Assembly: GCA_947311455.1 (NCBI GenBank)
Contig: CAMZKY010000235.1
Coordinates: 1-13,837, forward strand
Direction of reading: 5' to 3'
Source: an uncultured Marinosulfonomonas sp.
Lineage (GTDB): Bacteria; Pseudomonadota; Alphaproteobacteria; Rhodobacterales; Rhodobacteraceae
Length of the DNA: 13,837 nt
Below the pieces are notes generated by a model, which saw nothing but the letters and a program-made list of their open reading frames with translations, had not been told where the DNA came from and made no database searches. This document shows positions 1 to 7,100 of this stretch, one piece after another; position 1 is the stretch's first letter, and every line of letters begins with the position of its first letter. Made by a program: the position numbers and the translations under genes.

Positions 1-26
1 ATGGCGCGAGTGAAATCTCGCGCCAT
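1..26. other. Perfect inverted repeat at the left edge
   Basis: ATGGCGCGAG and CTCGCGCCAT form a perfect 10-bp stem with a 6-base loop (TGAAAT). It lies 38 bases before the MATE gene and may extend beyond the window. It could be the terminator of an off-window gene, because the bases after it (GTTTGGTT) are T-rich, though there is no clean T-run. A role as operator for the MATE gene cannot be excluded. Confidence 0.4.
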
Positions 27-64
27 GTTTGGTTCGTGTCTTTTGACCAAGCAAGGATAATACC

Positions 65-1462
65 ATGACCAACGCGCAGGCAAAATTTACCACTGGCAAT
101 ATTTTCAAACACATCACCATTATGGCCCTAACCGCATCCGTGGGGCTTATGGCGATTTTTGTGGTTGATCTGGTTGATATGATTTTCATCTCGATGCTGG
201 GCAAGGCCGAATTGGCCGCGGCGGTTGGCTATGCGGGTGCGATCCTGTTTTTCACCAACAGCTTTGGCATTGGCATGTCGATTGCCGCAGGGGCCTTGGT
301 CGCGCGGGCGTTGGGTGCGCGGGACGGGGAAGAGGCCAGCCGTCGATCTGCCACTGCGATGGCATATGGCGTGCTGTCGGGTGTGATCTTTGCTGTGGTG
401 GTGTGGCTGAATGTGGAGAGCCTTTCGGCGCTGTTGGGGGCCAAGGGCCACACCCTGGATCTAACTGTGCTTTACTTGAAAATCATTATTCCCAGCTTGC
501 CTTTTCTATTGGTTGGCATGGTGGGTGGCGCGATCTTGCGTGCCCATGGGGCCGCCAAGGTGGCGATGATGTCAACGATTTTGGGCGGGGTTGTTAATGC
601 CATCCTTGATCCGATTCTGATTTTTGGATTTGATCTTGAACTTACCGGTGCGGCCATTGCCAGCGTTGCGGCGCGGGTAACGATTGGCGCGGCAACTCTG
701 GTGCCGATCTTCAAATATTACGGTGGGTTGCGTCGCCCGTCATTTCCCGAATTAAAGATGGATTTCCGGCCAATCCTGACCATTGCTGTTCCGGCAATTC
801 TAACCCAACTGGCCACCCCCGTCGGGCAGGCCTATATCACCCGCGCCATGGCTGAATTTGGTGAAGAGGCGGTGGCAGGTATGGCTATTGTCGGGCGTTT
901 GGTGCCGGTGGCCTTTGGCACGATCTTTGCGTTGTCGGGGGCTGTGGGGCCGATCATCGGGCAAAACGCAGGGGCGGGGATGTCGGATCGGGTGAAGATC
1001 GCGTTTCGTGATGCGCTGATCTTTTGTTTGATTGTGGTGGTCAGTGTTAGTGCCGTGCTGTTTGTGCTGCGTGGCCCGATTGCCAATCTGTTTGCAATTG
1101 ACGGGATTACCGCTGAAATTGTGTTTCTGTTTTGCGGGCCATTGGCCTTGGCATGGTATTTCAACGGGGTGATCTTTGTGGCCAATGCGGCGTTTAACAA
1201 TCTGGGCAAACCGTTTTATTCCACATGGATCAATTGGGGGCGGCACACATTGGGCACCATCCCGCTGGCAATTTTGGGGGCGATGTGGTTCGGGGCCAAG
1301 GGTATTTTGATCGGGCAGGCGGCAGGCGGAATGATTTTTGCGCTGATTTCCCTAATTCTGGTGCGCCGTTTGATGGCGCAACAGGACATAACCATCCTGC
1401 CCGAGGAATTGGAAATCCAGCGCCAAAGCCGTTTGATGAAACTGTTTTCGTTTCGGCGCTAG
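65..1462 (+). CDS. MATE family multidrug/toxin efflux transporter
   Basis: A 465-residue inner-membrane protein made almost entirely of hydrophobic helices, consistent with the 12-helix, two-bundle MATE fold (NorM/DinF type). MATE proteins export cationic drugs or metabolites using a Na+ or H+ gradient. Family-like signatures are the N-half loop LVARALGARDGEEA (about 78-91), NAILDPILIFG after the fourth helix (about 178-188) and IGQNAGAG early in the second half (298-305), which mirrors the first-half loop. Length is normal for the family. The start is supported by AGGA about 8 bases upstream of the ATG. The C-terminus is a short basic cytoplasmic tail. It stands alone, followed by a strong hairpin, so it is probably monocistronic. 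The substrate cannot be told from sequence. Confidence 0.9.
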   Translation: MTNAQAKFTTGNIFKHITIMALTASVGLMAIFVVDLVDMIFISMLGKAELAAAVGYAGAILFFTNSFGIGMSIAAGALVARALGARDGEEASRRSATAMAYGVLSGVIFAVVVWLNVESLSALLGAKGHTLDLTVLYLKIIIPSLPFLLVGMVGGAILRAHGAAKVAMMSTILGGVVNAILDPILIFGFDLELTGAAIASVAARVTIGAATLVPIFKYYGGLRRPSFPELKMDFRPILTIAVPAILTQLATPVGQAYITRAMAEFGEEAVAGMAIVGRLVPVAFGTIFALSGAVGPIIGQNAGAGMSDRVKIAFRDALIFCLIVVVSVSAVLFVLRGPIANLFAIDGITAEIVFLFCGPLALAWYFNGVIFVANAAFNNLGKPFYSTWINWGRHTLGTIPLAILGAMWFGAKGILIGQAAGGMIFALISLILVRRLMAQQDITILPEELEIQRQSRLMKLFSFRR

Positions 1463-1492
1463 GAAAATGGCAATGCTTCCCGCCATTCATCC

Positions 1493-1537
1493 CGCCCTTG
1501 CGGGCGCTCTTCATTGTGATGAGCGCCCGCAAGGGCG
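1493..1537. repeat. Perfect 17-bp inverted repeat (long hairpin)
   Basis: Positions 1493-1509 (CGCCCTTGCGGGCGCTC) are the exact reverse complement of 1521-1537, with an 11-base loop. It is the only notable structure in the 153-bp gap between the MATE and hydrolase genes. No T-run follows on the plus strand, so it is not a canonical intrinsic terminator, but a stem this stable probably blocks readthrough or protects the 3' end of the MATE mRNA. It could also be one copy of a dispersed palindromic repeat. Confidence 0.75.
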
Positions 1538-1615
1538 CAAAGAACATCAAGCCCATGGTGATCGAACATTTTTCCGTGCCTTTAATTCTTTGATGTGCAG
1601 GATTAAATAGACGTT

Positions 1616-2338
1616 ATGAAAACGATATTATTTATCCTTATGGCCCTGATGCCACTATCCGCGCGCGCCGATTGTGTGATCCTTGTGCATGGGCTGGCAC
1701 GCAGTGATTATTCGCTGTTGGTGATGGAGCAGGCGTTGGAGAACAAAGGCTATCAGGTGGTGAACCTGTCCTATCCATCCACCAAAAAGCCGCTAGAAGA
1801 ACTGGTGAAAACCGGCATTTCCGGGGCTGTGACGCAGTGTGGCAATGGCAAGGTTAATTTTGTTACCCATTCAATGGGCGGCATTCTTGTGCGTCTGTAT
1901 TTGTCACAAAACAAACCTGAAAATCTGGGCCGTGTGGTGATGTTGGCCCCACCGAACAGAGGTTCGGAACTGGTGGATAAACTGGGCGATTGGGAATTGT
2001 TCCAAACGATCAATGGCCCCGCAGGGATGGAGCTGGGCACGGGGTCCGAAAGCTTGCCAAATACCTTGGGCCAAGCGCGTTTTGAGTTGGGCGTCATTGC
2101 CGGAAATCGCAGCCTTAGCCCGATTTATTCCGCGATGATCCCCGGGCCGGATGATGGTAAGGTATCGGTGGCATCAACCCGTTTGGACGGGATGCAAGAC
2201 CACATCATTTTACCCGTCACCCACACGTTTATGATGAACGCCCCGCTGGTGATTGCGCAGGTGGAATTATTTCTGGAAACAGGGGCGTTTGCCCCTGAAA
2301 TGACCTATGAGCAGGCCGTGGAATCCGTACTGGAATAG
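1616..2338 (+). CDS. Secreted alpha/beta hydrolase (lipase/esterase-like)
   Basis: A 240-residue protein with a short signal peptide (MKTILFILMALMPLSARA, cleavage near residue 18), so it is expected in the periplasm or outside. The alpha/beta hydrolase pattern is clear. The oxyanion motif VHG lies at 24-26. The nucleophile elbow is HSMGG, with Ser86 as the likely catalytic serine. The acid is probably Asp179 or Asp180 in PGPDDGKVSV, and the likely catalytic His is His203 in VTHTFMM. The arrangement resembles small bacterial triacylglycerol lipase/PGAP1-like hydrolases; the substrate is unknown. The ribosome binding site is weak (AGGA about 13 bases before ATG). The gene ends one base before the stop of the convergent hydratase-fold gene. 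A stem-loop lies inside its last codons. Confidence 0.85.
   Translation: MKTILFILMALMPLSARADCVILVHGLARSDYSLLVMEQALENKGYQVVNLSYPSTKKPLEELVKTGISGAVTQCGNGKVNFVTHSMGGILVRLYLSQNKPENLGRVVMLAPPNRGSELVDKLGDWELFQTINGPAGMELGTGSESLPNTLGQARFELGVIAGNRSLSPIYSAMIPGPDDGKVSVASTRLDGMQDHIILPVTHTFMMNAPLVIAQVELFLETGAFAPEMTYEQAVESVLE
2280..2297 (-). terminator. Stem-loop in the 3' end of the hydrolase gene, possible terminator for the convergent operon
   Basis: CAGGGGC and GCCCCTG form a perfect 7-bp stem around a 4-base loop. Read on the minus strand it is followed by TTTCC. Because the two converging genes are separated by one base, a terminator for the minus-strand SDR/hydratase-fold operon would have to lie inside the hydrolase coding region, as this does. 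The T-run is short, so the call is weak. Confidence 0.35.
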
Positions 2339-2339
2339 G

Positions 2340-2948
2340 CTAAGAAATCATTTGTTTGATTTGAGCTGCGATATCGGGTTTGGTGTTGGTCGTAGAGGCG
2401 CCAAGTTCGGCAAGGGTCGTTTCGAAATCCTGCGGCAAAACAATTTTATCAACCAGTCCGAATTCATAAGCCTGTTTTGCATCCAGTTTTTGCCCTGCCA
2501 TCAGGATCAGCTTTGTGCGCGCGGGGCCGATCAAACGCGCCATGCGCAGCGGATCAGAGGGTTGCGGCAAAAAGCCAAGCTTCATCACCGGATAGAAAAA
2601 ATTGGCTGTTGGCACACAGATGCGCAGATCGCAGGCCAGCGCCATGCCAAACGCGCCCCCCGCCAGCGTGCCGTTCAGGGCCGCAATGGTGAGGCAGGGC
2701 AGGGCGTTGATTGCGCCGGATAAACGTTCCCACACGGGATCGGTGGCCAGCCCTGCGCGGGCCTCGTCCAGATCGGCACCGGCGCTAAAAACGCGGCCTT
2801 CGCCTGTGAAGATCAGCACCTTGGCCGCCTGCGCATTTTCGGCAATATCGGCCAGTTGGGTTAACATGGCTTTGGTCAGGGAATTGGCCTTTTCAGGGCG
2901 GCGAAGGGTGATTGTCCAGACATCATTGTCTTTGGCCAGATCAATCAT
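2340..2948 (-). CDS. Enoyl-CoA hydratase/isomerase (crotonase) fold protein lacking both hydratase glutamates
   Basis: A 202-residue crotonase-superfamily protein, shorter than the usual roughly 260 residues, mainly through a truncated C-terminus. The CoA and oxyanion-hole elements are present: FSAGADL (54-60) and NGTLAGGAFGMALACD (92-107). Aligned by eye to mitochondrial enoyl-CoA hydratase, the two catalytic glutamates are missing. GGGCE becomes GGAFG (Gly101), and the second, in the FxxPE motif, becomes FFYPV (Val121). The reaction may therefore not be water addition; isomerase, thioesterase, decarboxylase-like or other oxyanion-hole chemistry is possible. The ATG overlaps the upstream SDR gene by 8 bp (ATGATTGA), so the two are probably translationally coupled and act in one acyl-CoA or related pathway. 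Confidence 0.85.
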   Translation of the reverse strand: MIDLAKDNDVWTITLRRPEKANSLTKAMLTQLADIAENAQAAKVLIFTGEGRVFSAGADLDEARAGLATDPVWERLSGAINALPCLTIAALNGTLAGGAFGMALACDLRICVPTANFFYPVMKLGFLPQPSDPLRMARLIGPARTKLILMAGQKLDAKQAYEFGLVDKIVLPQDFETTLAELGASTTNTKPDIAAQIKQMIS

Positions 2949-3699
2949 GCGGTAAACCCAAACGTTTCAGGATCACGGGGTCTTTCAGTTTTACCTCAAG
3001 GCCCAGATAATCGTCGGCATCGCCACTGCACATCCACATCAGGCATTTGGCCACCCATTCCGGCGGGATGTGATCGTCCCATTCCAGAAGGCTGACCGGA
3101 TTAACACCCGAGGCTTTGATTTCTTTTTGCATATCTGTTGCCACCGTGCCCGGCGACAGGCCAAGGGCGCGAATGCCGCTGATGCCAGCTTCTTTGTGCA
3201 GGCTTTCGGTAAGCATCGCGGCGCCCGCTTTGGCAGCGCAGTAATGGCTCCAGCCTTCAAGGGCTGTATGAGCCGCACCTGAGCTAAGGGTAATGATTGT
3301 GCCGCCCCCATCGGCTTGCATCATTGGGGTGAGGGCGCGCATGCCATAATACACGCCTTTCAGATTGATATCGATGGCCTTGCTCCAGCTTTCGGGATCC
3401 GAGTGGCCAAGAATTGAAATCGGGTCAATCACGCCTGCGTTGTTGATCAGGATATCGACCGTGCCGAATTTGGTAAAGGCAGCCTGTGCCGCGTCTTCGA
3501 CCTGCTGATAATCGCTGATGTCGCAAGGCACGGCCAGCGCTTTTTCACCGATTTCATTGGCAAGCGCATTGATTGCCCCAACGGAGCGAGCAACCAAAAC
3601 CACATTTGCCCCCTCGGCGGCGAATGCGCGTGCAGCGGTGGCCCCAATTCCGCGGCTGGCCCCGGTGATCATAACTGTTTTGCCTGAAATATGTTCCAT
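2941..3699 (-). CDS. Short-chain dehydrogenase/reductase (SDR)
   Basis: A 252-residue classical SDR, an NAD(P)(H)-dependent oxidoreductase of the cytoplasm. The nucleotide-binding motif TGASRGIG is at 12-19, NNAG at 86-89, the structural Asn112 in DINLKG, the catalytic serine at 139/140, and the YxxxK pair at Tyr153 and Lys157. An open frame extends upstream to another ATG at 3741. I prefer the ATG at 3699 because GGGGGGAA precedes it at good spacing and because SDRs begin just before the first beta strand (SGKTVMITG). Asp60 follows strand 3, as usual. The substrate is not evident; 3-hydroxyacyl or related alcohols would fit the crotonase-fold partner encoded downstream. Transcription probably starts from the promoter at 3730-3758. 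Confidence 0.9.
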   Translation of the reverse strand: MEHISGKTVMITGASRGIGATAARAFAAEGANVVLVARSVGAINALANEIGEKALAVPCDISDYQQVEDAAQAAFTKFGTVDILINNAGVIDPISILGHSDPESWSKAIDINLKGVYYGMRALTPMMQADGGGTIITLSSGAAHTALEGWSHYCAAKAGAAMLTESLHKEAGISGIRALGLSPGTVATDMQKEIKASGVNPVSLLEWDDHIPPEWVAKCLMWMCSGDADDYLGLEVKLKDPVILKRLGLPHD

Positions 3700-3729
3700 G
3701 ATTCCCCCCAGTATATTTCCCCAAAAACT

Positions 3730-3758
3730 ATGATATTCCACACCTTTCGGAAAGGCAA
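3730..3758 (-). promoter_or_regulatory. Probable sigma-70-type promoter of the SDR operon
   Basis: On the minus strand TTGCCT (-35) and TATCAT (-10) are separated by exactly 17 bases, matching four and five of six consensus positions. The predicted transcript would start about 24 bases before the SDR ATG at 3699, which also supports that start codon. Confidence 0.5.
3743..3755. promoter_or_regulatory. Palindrome within the SDR promoter (possible operator)
   Basis: CCTTTC-G-GAAAGG is a perfect 13-base palindrome with one central base. It lies inside the spacer and -35 element of the predicted SDR promoter, where a repressor could block RNA polymerase. No regulator gene is in the window. Confidence 0.35.
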
Positions 3759-3767
3759 AGTTTCCTT

Positions 3768-3786
3768 TAGACTTGAAAACAGTCTA
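3768..3786. promoter_or_regulatory. TAGACT-N7-AGTCTA inverted repeat, candidate TetR-family operator
   Basis: A perfect 6-bp inverted repeat with a 7-base centre (TGAAAAC) in the region between the divergent SDR and DUF2125 genes. Half-sites of the TAGAC/GTCTA type are typical of several TetR-family regulators such as the NemR group, although those usually have shorter centres. It is 10 bases beyond the SDR -35 element, so it could serve either or both divergent genes. Confidence 0.4.
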
Positions 3787-3836
3787 TGAAACGATCATTT
3801 GGAACATAACAAGAATTTCCAACACCAGAGGGTATT

Positions 3837-5336
3837 ATGAAAAAATTCTATTCAATCACCGGCACCGTGGCATTTGTCACATTAATGGGTAGCACCGCCG
3901 CCTTTGCTGATATTTCTGCCTCCGAGGCGTGGGCTGATTATCGGTCCAATCTGGCAGCGTCCGGCTATGAAATTGCCGGCGACGAGGCCATGTCTGGCGA
4001 TACCCTGACGATTTCGAATTTATCGATGAAAATCGCTGCAAAAGGGGATGCCCCCGGTGTTTCAATGGATATCGGTACGCTTGGGTTCACAGAAATGGGC
4101 GATGGGACGGTTTCGATTGAATTCCCCGCGTCGTTCCCCTTCACAATCGCCAAAGAAGACGATTTCAAAGTTGTCTTGACCTATTCACAAGACAATCAAC
4201 GTATCATCGCCAGCGGCATGGTGAACGATATCACCTATGCCTATTCCGCGGATTCCATTGATCTTACCCTGAGCGAACTGGTCACCAACGGAAAACCGAT
4301 GGCCGATGCCATGGGATTGATTTCGGTTAAAAATCTGACAGGCTCCAGCCGTAACCAAACCGGCGAATTGCGCACAATTACATCGGCGGTCACAACCGGT
4401 GAAGTGACGTATGAATTCCGCGCGACCAATCCGCGCCGCCCCGAAGATGGATTGTCCCTGAATGGGGCTATGGCCTCCCTTACAATGAACGCTGATGGAG
4501 CCTTGCCCTTGATGCCGGATTACACCGATATGGCCAAAATGATGACCGAAGGGTTCATGGTTGATTTCGACATGGCATGGGGCAAAGGCGGGGTTGATTT
4601 TAGCGTTTCGGAACGCGGCAAAGTTACGGCGCTGACCTCTGCGTCAGACGGTGGTAATCTAAGCATGGATATGAATGCAGACAGCATCGCGTATGGTCTG
4701 GGTGCAAAAGGGGCAAAGGCCAGCATCCAAACGCCTGATCTGCCTTTCCCCGTTGATTATGAATTCGGCGAATTGCAGGTTAATATGGCGATGCCAATCC
4801 GGAAATCCGAAACGCCATCGGATTTCAGCACTCTTATTAAACTGGTTGATTTCAACACCAGCGACATGATCTGGAGCCTTGGCGACCCTTCCGGTGCCCT
4901 GCCGCATGACCCCGCAACAATTATTCTTGATCTTACCGGCAAGGTGCAACTGCTTGTCGATTTGATGGATGCCGAGGCCATGTCGCAAACGGATCAACCC
5001 GGATTGTTGCACGCCTTTACCCTAAAGGCTCTGCAACTAAAAATTGCCGGAGCTGAACTAACCGGAAATGGTGCGTTCACTTTTGACAATAACGATATGG
5101 AAACCTTCCCTGATTTCCCACGGCCTGACGGGGCGCTTGACCTGAAACTGGTTGGCGGCAATGGCCTGCTTGATAATCTTATCCAAATGGGACTGGTTCA
5201 AGAAGACCAAGCCATGGGCGCACGGATGATGATGGGTCTGATTGCGCAGCCGGGCGAAGGCGAAGATACGCTGACCTCGAAAATCGAAGTCAAAGACGGC
5301 GGCCAGGTTTATGCCAATGGGCAACGTTTGAAATAA
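3837..5336 (+). CDS. Exported DUF2125 domain protein (paralogue 1)
   Basis: A 499-residue protein with a clear signal peptide: Lys-Lys start, hydrophobic core, likely cleavage after AAFA near residue 24. It is expected to be periplasmic. It matches my memory of the DUF2125 family of alphaproteobacteria, whose function is unknown. The body is rich in beta-strand-like repeats and acidic residues, with GDGTVSIEFP near 90, LPHDPATI near the middle of the C-half, and a conserved ending, GARMMMG then NGQRLK. AGAGGG lies 4 bases before the ATG. It has the same domain layout as the next gene, indicating tandem duplication. A good intrinsic terminator follows at once, so it probably has its own transcript. 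Confidence 0.85.
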   Translation: MKKFYSITGTVAFVTLMGSTAAFADISASEAWADYRSNLAASGYEIAGDEAMSGDTLTISNLSMKIAAKGDAPGVSMDIGTLGFTEMGDGTVSIEFPASFPFTIAKEDDFKVVLTYSQDNQRIIASGMVNDITYAYSADSIDLTLSELVTNGKPMADAMGLISVKNLTGSSRNQTGELRTITSAVTTGEVTYEFRATNPRRPEDGLSLNGAMASLTMNADGALPLMPDYTDMAKMMTEGFMVDFDMAWGKGGVDFSVSERGKVTALTSASDGGNLSMDMNADSIAYGLGAKGAKASIQTPDLPFPVDYEFGELQVNMAMPIRKSETPSDFSTLIKLVDFNTSDMIWSLGDPSGALPHDPATIILDLTGKVQLLVDLMDAEAMSQTDQPGLLHAFTLKALQLKIAGAELTGNGAFTFDNNDMETFPDFPRPDGALDLKLVGGNGLLDNLIQMGLVQEDQAMGARMMMGLIAQPGEGEDTLTSKIEVKDGGQVYANGQRLK

Positions 5337-5356
5337 GCTGAAACCAATAAAAACAG

Positions 5357-5387
5357 GGCCGCGATGTTCAATCCTCGCGGCCTTTTT
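5357..5387 (+). terminator. Rho-independent terminator after the first DUF2125 gene
   Basis: GGCCGCGA and TCGCGGCC form a perfect 8-bp GC-rich stem with a 10-base loop, directly followed by TTTTT and, after GCG, a second T-run. It lies 20 bases after the stop codon of the first DUF2125 gene. Confidence 0.88.
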
Positions 5388-5457
5388 GCGTTTTTCCCCT
5401 TGATCTTGTGCGCCTCAGGATTGAAACTGTGCGAAAATCAACAATAGGGAATTCCCG

Positions 5458-7008
5458 ATGCGCTTCATGCAAAATCTATTTACCGTTTCAACGCTTGCAA
5501 CTTTGCTAAGCACCAGTGCCAGTTTTGCCGCAATTACGGCTGATGATGTATGGAAGGCTATGACCGAAACTTACGGTTCCTTTGGCCTGACATCCACCGC
5601 CACCCAAACCCGCGACGGAAATGTATTAACAATTTCCGATTGGCAATTCACCGGAACATTCCCCAAGCAAATGGGCGGATCAGTATTTCTGAGCACCACA
5701 GGTCTAACCCTTACGGAAAATGGCGATGGCACAGTATCCCTGACTTATCCGGAAACCATGCCCATTTCCGTTGCCCTGACTTTGCCAGATGATAATTACG
5801 CCACGGCAAATTTTGTGGTTGACCAAACGGGATATACGGAACTGTTGTCAGGTGATCCTGATAATATTCACTTTGAATACGCATATGACACGCTTGGCCT
5901 TACCATTAAAAATGTCGATATTTCAGACCCTGATGTGGATTTAAGCAACCTTACGGGTGGAATGCACTTCCGTAATTACACAAGCACCGGCACAATGCGT
6001 CGGGGCGAAATGATCAACATTGGCCAGACCTACCACGCCGAATCCGTTACGCTGGATTTCTCAACCGATATTGGTGGCGTTGAAGGTAAAAAGGGCCAAA
6101 TGGAATATTCCGCGCGCTATGAAAATTATGGCGGCACCACGAATGCGCAGCTGCCGGTAGGGGGCGTTGATATTTTTAACCTTCCGGCCCTGTTACGTGC
6201 CGGAATGATGGCCAAAGGCGAAATGAGCATTGGCCAGATGGCCACCAATATGTTGGTGACCATAGACGGCGAGATATTTCAAAAACAAAATATCTCGGTT
6301 TCCAGCACAAAAACCACATTAGATTTCTCAAAAGACGGAATTTCCATTTTGTCCGATGCCAAAGATTATCTGGTAGATATGATCGATCGGAACATGCCGT
6401 TTCCACTCAAGGCACAATTACCCTATGTGGGTATGGCTCTTGAAATGCCATTGTTGAAATCTGACGCCGAGCAAAAATTCCGCGTCATGTATGATTTCCG
6501 CGATATCACTGTTGGCGAAAAACTGTGGGAAATGATTGATCAGATAACCGGCACCAGCTTCCCCCATGATCCGGCTACGCTTGCCTTTGATATATCTGGT
6601 AAAGGCCAACTTTATTATGATTTACTGGATTTCGAAACCATGGCGCGCATTTCGGATTCTGATGAAGCCCCGGGTGATATTACGTCTATTGCGATTGATA
6701 ACCTGAATATCGCCGCTGTCGGGGCTGCGCTTACGGCATCAGGGGCTTTTGACGTTAACACCAAAGATCTTGAAACCTTTGACGGCATGCCTGCGATTGA
6801 CGGCAAGGCCAATATCAAAATCAGCGGATCAAACGCGCTGCTTGATCGCCTGGCCACTATGGGTGTGGTTGAAGAAAACGAAGCCATGGGTGCGCGGATG
6901 ATGATGGGTATCTTCATGAAAGCCGGCGAAGGCGACGATGTGCTGATCTCGGACATCGAAGTTACCAAAGACGGCCATGTTTCCGCCAACGGGCAACGTC
7001 TGAAATAA
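5458..7008 (+). CDS. Exported DUF2125 domain protein (paralogue 2)
   Basis: A 516-residue protein with a signal peptide (cleavage probably after ASFA, near residue 24), expected in the periplasm. It parallels the preceding gene throughout: LTISD near residue 60, GDGTVSLTYP near 93, FPHDPATLAFDISGKGQLYYD in place of LPHDPATIILDLTGK, and an almost identical end (EAMGARMMMG, then NGQRLK). DUF2125 has no assigned function. AGGGAA lies 7 bases before the ATG and overlaps a GGGAATTCCC palindrome; a second ATG nine bases later is also possible. The terminator before it and hairpin after it suggest a transcript separate from its paralogue, so the two copies may be differently regulated. Confidence 0.85.
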   Translation: MRFMQNLFTVSTLATLLSTSASFAAITADDVWKAMTETYGSFGLTSTATQTRDGNVLTISDWQFTGTFPKQMGGSVFLSTTGLTLTENGDGTVSLTYPETMPISVALTLPDDNYATANFVVDQTGYTELLSGDPDNIHFEYAYDTLGLTIKNVDISDPDVDLSNLTGGMHFRNYTSTGTMRRGEMINIGQTYHAESVTLDFSTDIGGVEGKKGQMEYSARYENYGGTTNAQLPVGGVDIFNLPALLRAGMMAKGEMSIGQMATNMLVTIDGEIFQKQNISVSSTKTTLDFSKDGISILSDAKDYLVDMIDRNMPFPLKAQLPYVGMALEMPLLKSDAEQKFRVMYDFRDITVGEKLWEMIDQITGTSFPHDPATLAFDISGKGQLYYDLLDFETMARISDSDEAPGDITSIAIDNLNIAAVGAALTASGAFDVNTKDLETFDGMPAIDGKANIKISGSNALLDRLATMGVVEENEAMGARMMMGIFMKAGEGDDVLISDIEVTKDGHVSANGQRLK

Positions 7009-7013
7009 TCTGA

Positions 7014-7043
7014 CAAGGGCCGCCAACATCACGGCGGCCCTTG
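7014..7043 (+). terminator. GC-rich hairpin after the second DUF2125 gene
   Basis: CAAGGGCCGCC and GGCGGCCCTTG make a perfect 11-bp stem with an 8-base loop, five bases after the stop codon. There is no T-run on the plus strand, so termination would be non-canonical or Rho-assisted. Its position mirrors the terminator after the first DUF2125 gene. Confidence 0.5.
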
Positions 7044-7100
7044 CACCTGCGCCTGACACCGATTACCTGATAGGAAATAAACACGTTCAAGGCGGCCCAG

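Noticed and set aside
800..1246. Long minus-strand open frame inside the MATE gene (148 codons)
   Set aside because: It is a shadow of the clear membrane-transporter frame; the sequence is rich in His, Gln and Pro with no recognisable domain or ribosome binding site.
3700..3741. Longer SDR start at 3741
   Set aside because: The added 14 residues precede the normal SDR start, would cover the predicted -10 element, and the ATG at 3699 has a much better ribosome binding site.
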